The notes beneath the pieces are model-generated. The model was not told where the DNA came from, made no database searches, and was given only the letters and a program-made list of their open reading frames with translations. A DNA stretch of 64,000 nt from an uncultured Lachnospiraceae bacterium (GTDB lineage Bacteria > Bacillota > Clostridia > Lachnospirales > Lachnospiraceae). The DNA lies in assembly GCA_944380605.1 (NCBI GenBank), contig CALWIA010000010.1:124001-188000 (forward strand). The letters run 5' to 3'. Positions 26,462 through 34,871 of the stretch are shown piece after piece. The first letter of the stretch is position 1, and each line of letters begins with the position of its first letter. A program made the translations under genes and the position numbers.

Positions 26462-27792
26462 CTTTGTTCCTCCCATGCCAGTATGCCTGCCAGAGCCGCT
26501 CCGCAGGCCGCCTCTTCCTCCCGCCGGGACAGCCGGGTTTCCATGCCGAATACCCGTCCCGCCATCCGCTGCAGATGCCGGTTGCGGCGCATGCCGTTTC
26601 CGGAAAGCACCAGCAGATCTTTTTTCTCTCTCACCGGCGCTGCCGCCGTCCGGTATTTGTCATACAGTTCCGAAACCATGCCTTCCAGCACCCCGCCCAG
26701 CAGCATTTCCGGCGTAAAGTTTTCCGTGCTGATGGATCCGATCCATCCTCTGCCCGCCGGATCTTCCCGGGTCCCGGCAAACGCGGTGCACACCTGCAGC
26801 TTCTCCCCGGCTTCCTGTTCCCAGAACCGGTCCAGCAGCCGGTCCATAACCGGATAGGGGTCTTCCAGGCTGACGCCCGCCGCCTCTGCCCATTGCCGGA
26901 AAAAACGGGCCATCAGCGCGTAGGCCCTGCCGCCGCAGAGAGAAGAGCCCGCCAGCAGAAACCGGCTGCTAAGAAGCGGACGGGTCTCCAGTCCCGGCTG
27001 GCGCTGAAACCCTTCGCAGCATACCGATACCTGCCCGCCGGTGCCCATATTCAAAAGCACGCTGCGGTCCGGTTCTTCCACCGCTCCCAGAAACCCCGCC
27101 TGATTGTCCCCAATGGCCGCGGCCACAGGGATCCCCCGGTATGTGCCAAGCACCGGCAGCTCCATTCCCGTCTCCGGCAGAAATTCCTCCCAAACCCCAA
27201 GGGATTTTAGGATGTCCGTGCGGAAACGGCCCCGTTCCGCGTCAAACAGTCCCATACCGGCTCCGTTTCCGGCGTGCATATACGGACGGGAACGTCCGGT
27301 CCGCTCCATGGCGAACCAGTCCATAACCGTGCAGAACGTCACCGCCGTTTCCGGCACCAGACCGCTGCGGCAGTTGTACAGATGGGTCGCCAGGCCGTAT
27401 CCTTCATACACCGTCTCCCCATAGTCTTCCTTCAGCATCCGGCAGACGCTTCTGCCGTCTTCCAGAGGCTGTCCGCCCCGCTTGTCCTGCCAGGTGTACA
27501 GCGGGCTGACGGCATTCCCTTGCCTGTCTGTATAGACGATGCCGTGCATCTGTCCCGTCAGGCCGATGACGTCCGCGCCTCCGGCTTTTTCCAGCATTCC
27601 GTCCAGCAGTTCTCCGGCCTTCCTGCGGATTTCCTCCGGATCCTGCATCCGTTCCCAGTCTCTGCCGCTGTTTAAAAACGCGCCGCCGGGAACCGACGCC
27701 GTCTCAAGCACCCGGCGGATGGTTCCGTGGTCTCCCTCCACACAGGCGGCGCTGATGCTGGTGGTCCCGATATCAATTCCGATGGATTTCAT
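26458..27792 (-). CDS. FGGY-family carbohydrate kinase
   Basis: A 444-residue sugar kinase. The N-terminal phosphate site SIGIDIGTTSISAACV, the substrate region IGLTGQMHGIVY and the second ATP-site motif LLNMGTGGQVSV are clear. The TGQMHG stretch is also seen in xylulokinase and sedoheptulokinase relatives; the TWQDKRG segment leans to the sedoheptulokinase branch, but I cannot fix the substrate. It forms a two-gene unit with iadA behind its own promoter; the [FeFe] hydrogenase gene next has a separate promoter. Confidence 0.8.
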   Translation of the reverse strand: MKSIGIDIGTTSISAACVEGDHGTIRRVLETASVPGGAFLNSGRDWERMQDPEEIRRKAGELLDGMLEKAGGADVIGLTGQMHGIVYTDRQGNAVSPLYTWQDKRGGQPLEDGRSVCRMLKEDYGETVYEGYGLATHLYNCRSGLVPETAVTFCTVMDWFAMERTGRSRPYMHAGNGAGMGLFDAERGRFRTDILKSLGVWEEFLPETGMELPVLGTYRGIPVAAAIGDNQAGFLGAVEEPDRSVLLNMGTGGQVSVCCEGFQRQPGLETRPLLSSRFLLAGSSLCGGRAYALMARFFRQWAEAAGVSLEDPYPVMDRLLDRFWEQEAGEKLQVCTAFAGTREDPAGRGWIGSISTENFTPEMLLGGVLEGMVSELYDKYRTAAAPVREKKDLLVLSGNGMRRNRHLQRMAGRVFGMETRLSRREEEAACGAALAGILAWEEQR

Positions 27793-27830
27793 GAGGGTTC
27801 TCTCCTGTTTCTGGCAATATCGTTTCCTCT

Positions 27831-27860
27831 ATCATACACGAACTGCCGTGCTTCTGTCAA
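27831..27860 (-). promoter_or_regulatory. Promoter of the kinase-iadA unit
   Basis: On the minus strand a consensus TTGACA (27855-27860), an 18-base spacer and TATGAT (27831-27836), about 40 bases before the kinase start. Confidence 0.65.
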
Positions 27861-27892
27861 AGCGCGCCGGCAAAAATCTTCTCATTGAAAAA

Positions 27893-27938
27893 CAAAAATC
27901 CCGCATCCTGCTCCATGGCAGGACACGGGATCTTTTCT
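27893..27938 (-). terminator. Terminator of the L25/Ctc gene
   Basis: Stem of two long arms (27899-27912 and 27918-27931, about 12 pairs with a small mismatch) followed on the minus strand by TTTTTGTTTTT. T-rich sequence also follows in the plus direction. Confidence 0.8.
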
Positions 27939-27954
27939 TTTGAAAATCCGGTCT

Positions 27955-28551
27955 TTACTGTTTTTCTTCCTCGGTTTCCGCCGGCTCCGTCTCTGCCTCC
28001 GGAACCTTGTTGTGCACCGCGGAAACCACGGCCACCACGGCCTCCAGATCCGTCATCAGATCCACGTCTTTGTCCGCGGCAATGGCCAGGTCTTTTACCT
28101 TAATGGAATCGCCGATCTTCATAGCGCTGACATCCACTTCGATCTTTTCCACCAGCGCCTCGGGAACCGCTTTATAAGAAACTTCCTGCAGAAGCTGCTG
28201 CAGTACGCCTTCCGCCACCTTGTCATGGTTCAGCAGCACGATCTCCGCCACAGAATGTACCTTTTCACCGCTGACCAGCGCCTGGAAATCAATTTCATCC
28301 ACCTGGTTTTTCAGCGGATTGTAGTCGATCTCCTTGATCAGCACGTCCATGGACTGTCCATCCACGTCCAGCATAATCTGGCTGCCTTTGTTGCTGACCT
28401 TCAGCAGGCGTTCCACATCCTGTTTCGCCATCTTTACCGGTATGGATCCCTGGATCTCTCTGCCGAACACATTTCCGGTCACATAGCCTTCCCGTCTAAG
28501 CCTTTTCGCCTTGGTATCCATGCTTCTTTTCTCAGCTTTTAAAGTATTCAT
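27955..28551 (-). CDS. rplY: Ribosomal protein L25 / general stress protein Ctc
   Basis: A 198-residue two-domain L25 (TL5/Ctc type) that binds 5S rRNA. The N-terminal domain has AKRLRREGYVTGNVFG, the typical start of the family, and the C-terminal beta domain runs to about residue 175. The acidic tail (PEAETEPAETEEEKQ) is usual for the long form. The gene is alone between its own promoter and terminator, with GGAGGAAAAGATAA before the ATG. Confidence 0.93.
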   Translation of the reverse strand: MNTLKAEKRSMDTKAKRLRREGYVTGNVFGREIQGSIPVKMAKQDVERLLKVSNKGSQIMLDVDGQSMDVLIKEIDYNPLKNQVDEIDFQALVSGEKVHSVAEIVLLNHDKVAEGVLQQLLQEVSYKAVPEALVEKIEVDVSAMKIGDSIKVKDLAIAADKDVDLMTDLEAVVAVVSAVHNKVPEAETEPAETEEEKQ

Positions 28552-28655
28552 TTATCTTTTCCTCCATAAAACTGATCGCTTAGCGGCCCTTGCCTGGCAT
28601 ACACAGCTGTCTTGCAAACAGGTCTCATAAGTATCTCTTTTCTTGTTACGACTCT

Positions 28656-28664
28656 ATTATAGCA
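28656..28664 (-). promoter_or_regulatory. Extended -10 promoter of the L25 gene
   Basis: On the minus strand TGCTATAAT, a perfect extended -10. A TTGACA lies only seven bases upstream of TATAAT, too close to serve as its -35; it is part of the palindrome TTGTCTTGACAA, which could be a regulator site. Confidence 0.55.
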
Positions 28665-28726
28665 CCGTTGTCAAGACAATTATGCACAAGTTTTCGGCTT
28701 TTTTTCACAAATTCTCGTGCAGGTTT

Positions 28727-29761
28727 TCATGCAGAGCCATCCGCCGGCGCCTCCGGCACAAAAGACTCCCGCACCGCCAGCACCGGTTCGATTTCCACAA
28801 AAGCAGTTTCCCGATTTCCTTCCAGCGCCTGCCGCAGCAGGTCCGCCGCCGCTTCCGCCATCCGGTCCATGCGGATATCCACGCTGGTCAGCGCCGGCGA
28901 AGCCATCTGGGCGTACATGGAATTGTTCCATCCGATCACCGGCACCTGCCGGCCCATGGACAGCAGCACCTTCTGGGCCGGCACCGCCAGCACGTCGTCC
29001 GCCGTCAGCACCGCGTCCGGCAGCGTGCCTTCTCTCCGGCCCGTTTCTTCCAGAAAACGGCGGATCTGCCGGGCCGCCGCCTCCGCGTCTTCCATGCACA
29101 CATGCTCGTCTGCCTGGAAAATCCGCCCTTCTGTATCCAGTCCGCATGCCCCCATGCCCGCCTCGTAGCCGCTCCGTTTCCGGCAGCCGCTGTAGGTTTC
29201 GCTGTCATACAGATAGACGATCCGCCGGCAGCCCTGCCGGTACAGCCGGCACACCAGTTCCGACGCCATTTGAAATTCCCCGGCGGCCGTGCAGCAGACG
29301 CCCGGCACATCCAGCCGTCCGTTGACAATGATCACCGGCACCTGGGAGGCGATTTCCGCAAACAGCCCCGCCTGCCGGCTTTCATCCTGTTTCAGTCCGA
29401 TCACAAAAACGGCGTCCACCTGTTTCTGCAGCAGCAGTTCCAGATAGGCCCGCTTGTCGTCGTAATTCTGTTCCAGGCTGCACAGCAGGATGTCAAATCC
29501 ATCCCGCCGCAGCCGTTTTTCCAGCAGGGACACCTGCCTGGCGTGGTTGATATCAGAAATCACCGGACAGAGGATGCCCACCATCCGGGTCTTCTTCCGA
29601 TTTAAGCTTCTGGCGAAAAAGTTGGGCACAAAGCCGGATGCTTCAATGGCGGCCATGACCCGTTTCCGATTTTCTTCTCCCACCCGGGGATTGCCGTTGA
29701 TCACCCGGGAAACCGTGGCCGGCGATACGCCGGCCTGTTTCGCGATTTCATAGATGTTCAT
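28727..29761 (-). CDS. LacI-family transcriptional regulator
   Basis: A 344-residue repressor of the LacI/GalR family. The N-terminal DNA-binding domain reads NIYEIAKQAGVSPATVSRVI, followed by the hinge (PNFFARSLNRKKT), and a periplasmic-binding-like sensor domain follows. It lies seven bases after the cupin gene, so the two form one unit behind a promoter with a perfect 16-base palindrome. The inducer is not evident. Confidence 0.92.
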   Translation of the reverse strand: MNIYEIAKQAGVSPATVSRVINGNPRVGEENRKRVMAAIEASGFVPNFFARSLNRKKTRMVGILCPVISDINHARQVSLLEKRLRRDGFDILLCSLEQNYDDKRAYLELLLQKQVDAVFVIGLKQDESRQAGLFAEIASQVPVIIVNGRLDVPGVCCTAAGEFQMASELVCRLYRQGCRRIVYLYDSETYSGCRKRSGYEAGMGACGLDTEGRIFQADEHVCMEDAEAAARQIRRFLEETGRREGTLPDAVLTADDVLAVPAQKVLLSMGRQVPVIGWNNSMYAQMASPALTSVDIRMDRMAEAAADLLRQALEGNRETAFVEIEPVLAVRESFVPEAPADGSA

Positions 29762-29767
29762 AACGGA

Positions 29768-30520
29768 TCAATAGAAATAGGGGCACATTTCCAGTCCGGG
29801 CACCACCACTTCAAACCAGACGTAGTCCACAAAGTCGTTGTCCTTTTTCGGAGAAACAATGTGCCAGGTCTCGTTGGGAATGCAGATCCAGTCCCCCTCT
29901 TCCACGTCTGTGGTCTCTTCTCCCGCCTGGAACAGGAAGGGGTCGGTTCCGGGAAGGCCGTAGAACCACTGGAACAGTTCCGGATGCTTGTGAGGATCCA
30001 GTTTGGCGTTGCCGGGCCCCACCACTTCTCCCAGGCTCATGCGGCTGACATAGTACTGATGCAGGCACGCATAGGACTTCAGCGCCTCATTGCGGAAGCC
30101 TTCCGTGTACAGGTGCCAGTTCGCGGCCGTATTGAACCAGGGCAGCACGATGTGGTACATCTCGTAATGTTTTTTGTCCTCTTCGCTCATTTCCTGCACA
30201 AACAGCAGAAATTCCATTTCCTGCGCGGCCTGGATGACATAATCGCTGCCGCCGATTTCCGGGCAGAAAACCGCCCGTTCTGTCACGGCAAAAAAGGCGT
30301 CGCCTTCCGATACAGAGCCTTTTCCGGAAATAAAAAACACCGCCGCCGCTTTATCTTCCCAGGACTTCAGCCGGCACAGAGCCCCGGCTTTCAGGCGGCA
30401 CTTGTAGGTTTCCACGCCGGCCATGGATCCCGGCAGCAGATCCGCCTGGTAGAATCCGAGCTGTACCTCTTTCATTGCCGCCTCAATTTCGTCTCGTTTC
30501 ATGTGGTGAATCGTCGTCAT
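29768..30520 (-). CDS. Cupin-domain protein
   Basis: A 250-residue protein with a C-terminal cupin: DPHKHPELFQWFYG supplies the metal histidines and glutamate, and EGDWICIPNETWHIV is the second cupin motif. The N-terminal half looks like a second, degenerate cupin (ISGKGSVSEGDAFF). Cupins include sugar isomerases, dioxygenases and binding proteins, so the reaction is unknown. It is co-transcribed with a LacI-type regulator, suggesting a sugar-related role. The ATG at 30520 follows AAAGGAGAACAGAAG; an in-frame ATG at 30538 sits before that site. Confidence 0.75.
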   Translation of the reverse strand: MTTIHHMKRDEIEAAMKEVQLGFYQADLLPGSMAGVETYKCRLKAGALCRLKSWEDKAAAVFFISGKGSVSEGDAFFAVTERAVFCPEIGGSDYVIQAAQEMEFLLFVQEMSEEDKKHYEMYHIVLPWFNTAANWHLYTEGFRNEALKSYACLHQYYVSRMSLGEVVGPGNAKLDPHKHPELFQWFYGLPGTDPFLFQAGEETTDVEEGDWICIPNETWHIVSPKKDNDFVDYVWFEVVVPGLEMCPYFY

Positions 30521-30595
30521 CTTCTGTTCTCCTTTCACCTTTGGTCCCGGGCGCGCCAGAGGGGCAAGCCCCCGGAAACACGTGTCTGTATGTTC

Positions 30596-30611
30596 GTGAA
30601 ACTAGTTTCAC
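30596..30611. promoter_or_regulatory. Perfect palindromic operator, LacI type
   Basis: GTGAAACTAGTTTCAC is a perfect 16-base palindrome, typical in length and symmetry of LacI-family sites. It lies just downstream of the expected transcription start of the cupin-lacI unit, where bound repressor would block elongation. Confidence 0.7.
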
Positions 30612-30625
30612 AGTACTGTATATTT

Positions 30626-30655
30626 ACTATAGCATCGATCTATCCATGCTGTCAA
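30626..30655 (-). promoter_or_regulatory. Promoter of the cupin-lacI unit
   Basis: On the minus strand TTGACA (30650-30655), an 18-base spacer and TATAGT (30626-30631). The palindromic operator follows about 15 bases after the -10. Confidence 0.65.
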
Positions 30656-30670
30656 CCGTCTATCGTTTGA

Positions 30671-31897
30671 TTATATCATCCAGATCGGGACGATATAGTT
30701 CTGGGCATTGATTGCAGAAAGCTCCGGGCGCATACAGAGCACAGCGCCTGTTCCCCGCGGCACGGAACCTTTATCCAATATGGAGAATGCGCCTGCCGGC
30801 GCACTGCCTGGATTTACAGAACGTTTGATTTCCAGTGGGTGAAGTTGGCCGTCGCTTTCGATTACCATATCGATTTCATTACAGCTCTTGTCCCGGTAGT
30901 ACCAAAGCAGACAATCCTGCGCGTTGTTTTGATAGCTCTTCAAAATTTCCGCCACCACAAAGTTCTCCAGAATCGCGCCGTTCATGGCTCCGTTCTGCAA
31001 AATTTCAGGGGAACTGTACCGAGTCAGATACGCAGCCAAACCCGTATCGAAAAAATACATCTTCGGCGTCTTTACCGTCCTTTTCAGGAGATTGTTGGAA
31101 TAAGGCCTCAGATAAAAGATAATATCCGATTTTTCCAGAACCTGCAGCCAACGTTTGGCAGTATCATCGGAGACGCCTACATCTTGGGCGATATCATGGA
31201 CATTGAGCATCTGTCCGGCCCGGCAGGCCGCGGCGCGAACGAAATCCTGAAACAGGAGTTTATCGGTTAAAGCCACCAGCTCACTGACATCCCGGTCTAT
31301 ATAGGTCTGCAGGTAGCTGGAATAGAAAACATCGCGGTCGGTAAATTTCCCGCCAACATAGCCGGGAAGCGATCCCTTCCAAATCCGTTGATAGATGCCT
31401 TCCAGATTGGCCGGCGCGCCGGCGGCCTTCCTTGCCTTCAAAGCCTCCAGTTCCACTGTAAAAGGTTTGCTGTCACCGGATCCATAAATCTCGTGCTGGG
31501 ACAGGCCTGGCATATGCAGAAGGGCTGCACGTCCTGCCAAGGACTCCTGTGCAAGCTCCATCATCCGGAATGCCTGAGAACCAGTCAGCCAGAAAGAACC
31601 CGGAGCCGCACCATTATCGATTGCAATCTTGATATAGGAAAAAAGCTCCGGCGCATACTGTACTTCGTCAATGAACAGCGGCAGATCATGCATCTGCAGA
31701 AAGAGGGCAGGATCCGTTTTCGCCAGCTTCCGCTCTTCCAAATCATCCAGAGTGACATAGTTCCGGTCTGGAGACATCAATTTCCGTAACATGGTTGTCT
31801 TTCCAACCTGACGGGGACCGGTAATCAATACACAGGCATACTCCTGAGATAGAGTGAGGATCTTATCTTCGAGATCTCTTTTGATATAACGCATCAT
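30671..31897 (-). CDS. AAA ATPase with DUF4143 domain
   Basis: A 408-residue ATP-binding protein. Walker A GPRQVGKTTML is at about residue 28, Walker B LPLFIDEVQY at about 72, and WLTGSQAFRMM is the sensor region. The C-terminal half is a DUF4143-type domain (PKMYFFDTGLAAYL, LLWYYRDKSCNEIDMVIE), the latter with a nuclease-like motif. Such proteins are common accessory genes of unknown role. The codons look more AT-rich than the neighbours, hinting at acquisition. Two adjacent ATGs (31897, 31894) follow AAGGAGGACGG; either may be the start. Confidence 0.85.
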   Translation of the reverse strand: MMRYIKRDLEDKILTLSQEYACVLITGPRQVGKTTMLRKLMSPDRNYVTLDDLEERKLAKTDPALFLQMHDLPLFIDEVQYAPELFSYIKIAIDNGAAPGSFWLTGSQAFRMMELAQESLAGRAALLHMPGLSQHEIYGSGDSKPFTVELEALKARKAAGAPANLEGIYQRIWKGSLPGYVGGKFTDRDVFYSSYLQTYIDRDVSELVALTDKLLFQDFVRAAACRAGQMLNVHDIAQDVGVSDDTAKRWLQVLEKSDIIFYLRPYSNNLLKRTVKTPKMYFFDTGLAAYLTRYSSPEILQNGAMNGAILENFVVAEILKSYQNNAQDCLLWYYRDKSCNEIDMVIESDGQLHPLEIKRSVNPGSAPAGAFSILDKGSVPRGTGAVLCMRPELSAINAQNYIVPIWMI

Positions 31898-31909
31898 CCG
31901 TCCTCCTTT

Positions 31910-31968
31910 TTGGCTAATATACGATCTAATCTTATTTTAGCCAAGGCCCTTATTCATGTCAATGGCTA
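31910..31968 (-). promoter_or_regulatory. Promoter of the AAA/DUF4143 gene with TTGGCTAA repeats
   Basis: On the minus strand TTGACA (31957-31962), 17 bases and TAAAAT (31934-31939). Inverted copies TTGGCTAA (31910-31917) and TTAGCCAA (31937-31944) flank the start of transcription, the second overlapping the -10; a partial copy TGGCTAA (31963-31969) abuts the -35. They look like operator half-sites. Confidence 0.6.
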
Positions 31969-31987
31969 AATCACGATGTGACCGGGC

Positions 31988-32022
31988 ATAAAAGTGCTGC
32001 CGCACTAATTTAGTGCGGCAGC
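31988..32022 (-). terminator. Terminator of the amino acid ABC transporter operon
   Basis: A 12-base-pair perfect stem (GCTGCCGCACTA, 31996-32007, with TAGTGCGGCAGC, 32011-32022) sits 15 bases after the binding-protein stop and is followed on the minus strand by ACTTTTATG. The T run is short, so termination strength is uncertain. Confidence 0.75.
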
Positions 32023-32037
32023 TCCTTCCATCTGCAT

Positions 32038-33270
32038 TTAGTTGTTGATGCCTTCGACAGCCAAGGCTCCGTCCACCATGCCGAAGATGATGTTGGACGC
32101 GGCTCCATCGCCGGAAACCACAAATCCCGCCTCACTGGGTTCCAGTGCGTCGATATCCGCGGCAGCCACCGCATCCTGCAGGGCTTTGGTAAATACCTGC
32201 TCCGGATCCAGCGCCAGGAAAGCCTCTTTGGTCTCCACCGCGCCGTCCGCGGAAGCTACGTATACCGGAAACGCAGTCAGGTCCGCCAGTCCCTGCAGAT
32301 CCTTAGACGCCGTTACCAGCTGCAGCTGTGCCGCGAAATCCTTTACGGCTTCCGGGTCCGCGGAAAAATTATCCGCTTCCGCAGATTCCGCCGCGCCGGC
32401 GTCCTTCTGCGAAATATCGGTTCCGAAGTATTTTACAGAAAGCTCCGACAGCGTTCCATCCGCATGCATCTCCTCCAGAATGCCGTTGACCGCTTCCCGC
32501 AGGCTTGCGGTATCGTCCCCTTTCCGGAAGGGAATGGCCACTTCCATGACGTCGTCGGAAAGCACGGCGATCTTCATATTGGCGTCAGGATGTGCCTTCA
32601 TATAGTCATAATAGGTCACTTCCTCGTTCAGCGTCGCGTCAATCCGTCCGCTTAACAGCAGTTCAAAGGTCTGGTTTAAGTCGTCCACGCCGGTAACCTC
32701 CGCGCCGTAGCTTTCCGCCACTTCCGCGTAGGTGCTGGAGATGGTATTGGCGGTGTGCTTGCCCGCCAGGTCTTCCATGGACTGGATGTCCGTATTGTCT
32801 GCCCGTACGATCACCGCAGTGCGGTTGTAGGCATAGGGTTCGGAAAAGTCATAGCTCTGAGCGCGGTCTTCCGTAATATTCACGCCGTTGATCATAATAT
32901 CGTAGCGTCCGGCGTCCAGACCGGCCAGCAGGCCATCCCATTCGCCTTCCACAAACTCCGGCTCCACGCCCAGGCTTTCCGCGATATGCTGTCCCACTTC
33001 CACGTCGTATCCCACCAGGTTGTCGTCCTCGTCGTGGTAGGTCCAGGGCGCCCAGGTACCTTCCATGGCAATGATGATGGTTCCCCGCTCCTGAATCTGC
33101 GCCAGCAGATCCGCGCTTTCCTCAGCCGCTTCCGCCGTTTCGCCGGCCGCCTGGGTATCTCCTGCCGCCGCCGAGGAAGCCGGCGCGCTGTCCTTCTGGG
33201 AGCAACCCGCCAACAAAACCGCTCCGGCGGCCGCCAGAAGCAGTACGTTCCAGTAGTTCTTTCTTCTCAT
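32038..33270 (-). CDS. Amino acid ABC transporter substrate-binding lipoprotein with extra C-terminal domain
   Basis: A 410-residue lipoprotein. The signal peptide ends in the lipobox LLAGC (Cys23), then a Ser/Ala/Glu-rich linker and a type-3 extracellular solute-binding domain (about 55-285; EGTWAPWTYHDEDDNLVGYD, DFSEPYAYNRTAV). A further 110 residues or so follow after a second acidic linker, with FPVYVA, EAFLAL, QVFTKALQDAV and NIIFGMVDG; their pattern recalls NTF2-like domains. Family members normally stop at about 270 residues. It is the third gene of the permease-ATPase-binding protein operon. Confidence 0.88.
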   Translation of the reverse strand: MRRKNYWNVLLLAAAGAVLLAGCSQKDSAPASSAAAGDTQAAGETAEAAEESADLLAQIQERGTIIIAMEGTWAPWTYHDEDDNLVGYDVEVGQHIAESLGVEPEFVEGEWDGLLAGLDAGRYDIMINGVNITEDRAQSYDFSEPYAYNRTAVIVRADNTDIQSMEDLAGKHTANTISSTYAEVAESYGAEVTGVDDLNQTFELLLSGRIDATLNEEVTYYDYMKAHPDANMKIAVLSDDVMEVAIPFRKGDDTASLREAVNGILEEMHADGTLSELSVKYFGTDISQKDAGAAESAEADNFSADPEAVKDFAAQLQLVTASKDLQGLADLTAFPVYVASADGAVETKEAFLALDPEQVFTKALQDAVAAADIDALEPSEAGFVVSGDGAASNIIFGMVDGALAVEGINN

Positions 33271-33306
33271 ATTCTGCAGTCTCCTTTTTCAAAAATCGAT
33301 CCGGCT

Positions 33307-34050
33307 TTACCGGATTTCACCGCTTAAGGTACGCAGAAACGCTTTGGTGCGCTCCTGCTGCGGATGCAGGAAAAATTCTCTGGACGCTCCCTGCTCCGCT
33401 ACAACTCCATGTTCCATAAATACCACCTGGCTGGAAACCTGTTTCGCGAAATTCATTTCATGGGTCACCACCAGCATGGTCATCCCTTCTTCTGCCAGCT
33501 GACGCATCACCGCCAGCACCTCGCCGGTCAGTTCCGGATCCAGCGCAGACGTCGGCTCATCAAAATAGATGATTTCCGGATTGGTAGCCATGGCTCTGGC
33601 AATGGCCACCCGCTGCTGCTGTCCGCCGGAAAGCTGGTTGGGATAGTAATCGCAGCGGTCCGACAGTCCCACCTTTTCCAGGGCCTGCCTGCCGATTTCC
33701 AGCGCCTGGGCTTTTGGCATCTTCCGGGCTACGATCAGCCCTTCTGTCACATTCTGCAGCGCCGTCTTGTTGCGGAACAGGTTGTAATTCTGAAATACAA
33801 AGGCGGTTTTCCGCCGCAACCTGGCAATATCTTTTCTGGAGGTATGGCTCATGGGAAAGGTCTCCCCGTCGAAGATCAGTTCGCCGCCGCTGGCCGTTTC
33901 CAGAAAATTCATGCACCGCAGAAGCGTCGTCTTTCCGGAGCCGCTGGGCCCCAGAATCGCCACCACGTCGCCCTGTTCCACCTGCAGGTCCACGCCCCGC
34001 AGCACTTCCACCTCTCCGAAGGATTTCCTTACACCGCGTACTTCCAGCAT
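33307..34050 (-). CDS. Amino acid ABC transporter ATP-binding protein
   Basis: A 247-residue ATPase of the polar amino acid uptake family (GlnQ/TcyC type). Walker [12 protein letters not shown], signature [14 protein letters not shown] and Walker [14 protein letters not shown] are intact. It powers uptake with the neighbouring permease and lipoprotein. GAAGGAGGCAGGCGG precedes its ATG. Confidence 0.95.
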   Translation of the reverse strand: MLEVRGVRKSFGEVEVLRGVDLQVEQGDVVAILGPSGSGKTTLLRCMNFLETASGGELIFDGETFPMSHTSRKDIARLRRKTAFVFQNYNLFRNKTALQNVTEGLIVARKMPKAQALEIGRQALEKVGLSDRCDYYPNQLSGGQQQRVAIARAMATNPEIIYFDEPTSALDPELTGEVLAVMRQLAEEGMTMLVVTHEMNFAKQVSSQVVFMEHGVVAEQGASREFFLHPQQERTKAFLRTLSGEIR

Positions 34051-34065
34051 CCGCCTGCCTCCTTC

Positions 34066-34728
34066 TTATCCATAGGTCCGCATCCTCTTCTCCACAGCGC
34101 TCTGCACCTTGGTCAGCACCGTGCAGAACAGCAGGTAAATCAGGCCCACCTCTATGTACAGAATCAGAGGTTCATAGGTCCTGGCCACAATTCTCTGGGT
34201 TACCATAAACATCTCTGTCACCGTGATATTGGCCGCCAGAGACGTATCCTTGATCATGGCGATCAGGGAATTGGACAGAGGCGGAAACGCGGTCCGCAGC
34301 GCCTGCGGCAGCACGATCCGGCGAATGACCTGCAGATAGGACATGCCGACGCACTGACCGGCCTCCATCTGTCCCGCCGGCACCGACTCCAGCGCCGCCC
34401 GTATGGTCTCCGAACAATAAGCGCCTTCATTCAGAGAAAACACCAGCACCGCCGCCGGGAAGGGATCCAGCAGAATCCCCACATTGGGCAGGCCGTAAAA
34501 CACCACAAACAGCTGCACCAGCAGCGGCGTGCCCCGAACCACCCATACATAGAACCGGGCGGCCTGCTTCAGCACCCGCACATTGGCAAACTGCACCAGC
34601 GCCACAACAACGGCGATCACCAACGCCAGAGAAAAAGAAATGGCCGTAAGGGGAATTGTCATCGTCAGCCCGGGGATCAGAATTTTCCCGAAGGAATCTG
34701 CCATAAGGCTCCACCATTCTCCGTTCAT
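34066..34728 (-). CDS. Amino acid ABC transporter permease
   Basis: A 220-residue inner-membrane permease of the HisM/GlnP family with about five helices. The coupling-helix region EAGQCVGMSYLQVIRRIVLP and the preceding SEAYCSET-like stretch (EGAYCSETIRAA) are conserved. It is the first gene of the operon. A single permease gene is present, so it should act as a homodimer. The substrate is a polar amino acid, possibly cystine, but this is not shown by sequence. Confidence 0.93.
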   Translation of the reverse strand: MNGEWWSLMADSFGKILIPGLTMTIPLTAISFSLALVIAVVVALVQFANVRVLKQAARFYVWVVRGTPLLVQLFVVFYGLPNVGILLDPFPAAVLVFSLNEGAYCSETIRAALESVPAGQMEAGQCVGMSYLQVIRRIVLPQALRTAFPPLSNSLIAMIKDTSLAANITVTEMFMVTQRIVARTYEPLILYIEVGLIYLLFCTVLTKVQSAVEKRMRTYG

Positions 34729-34766
34729 AAGCTTCGCACCTCATTTTCTCCATTCATACATACCGA

Positions 34767-34798
34767 TATGGAAACGCCGCCAGGGCAGCCTTTCCATA
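34767..34798 (-). promoter_or_regulatory. 5' leader hairpin of the amino acid transporter operon
   Basis: On the minus strand TATGGAAA and TTTCCATA form an eight-pair outer stem, with GCTGCC/GGCGGC pairing inside around a two-base loop. It starts only a few bases after the expected transcription start and has no T tract, so it is not a terminator; it could stabilise the mRNA or bind a regulator. Confidence 0.5.
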
Positions 34799-34808
34799 CT
34801 GAAGTAGT

Positions 34809-34837
34809 ATTATATAACGAAACAGCCGAAATTGCAA
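34809..34837 (-). promoter_or_regulatory. Promoter of the amino acid transporter operon
   Basis: On the minus strand TTGCAA (34832-34837), a 17-base spacer and a perfect TATAAT (34809-34814), about 80 bases before the permease start. Confidence 0.7.
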
Positions 34838-34871
34838 ATACTTCTCTTGCATACTCATCCATAGGCAAAAC

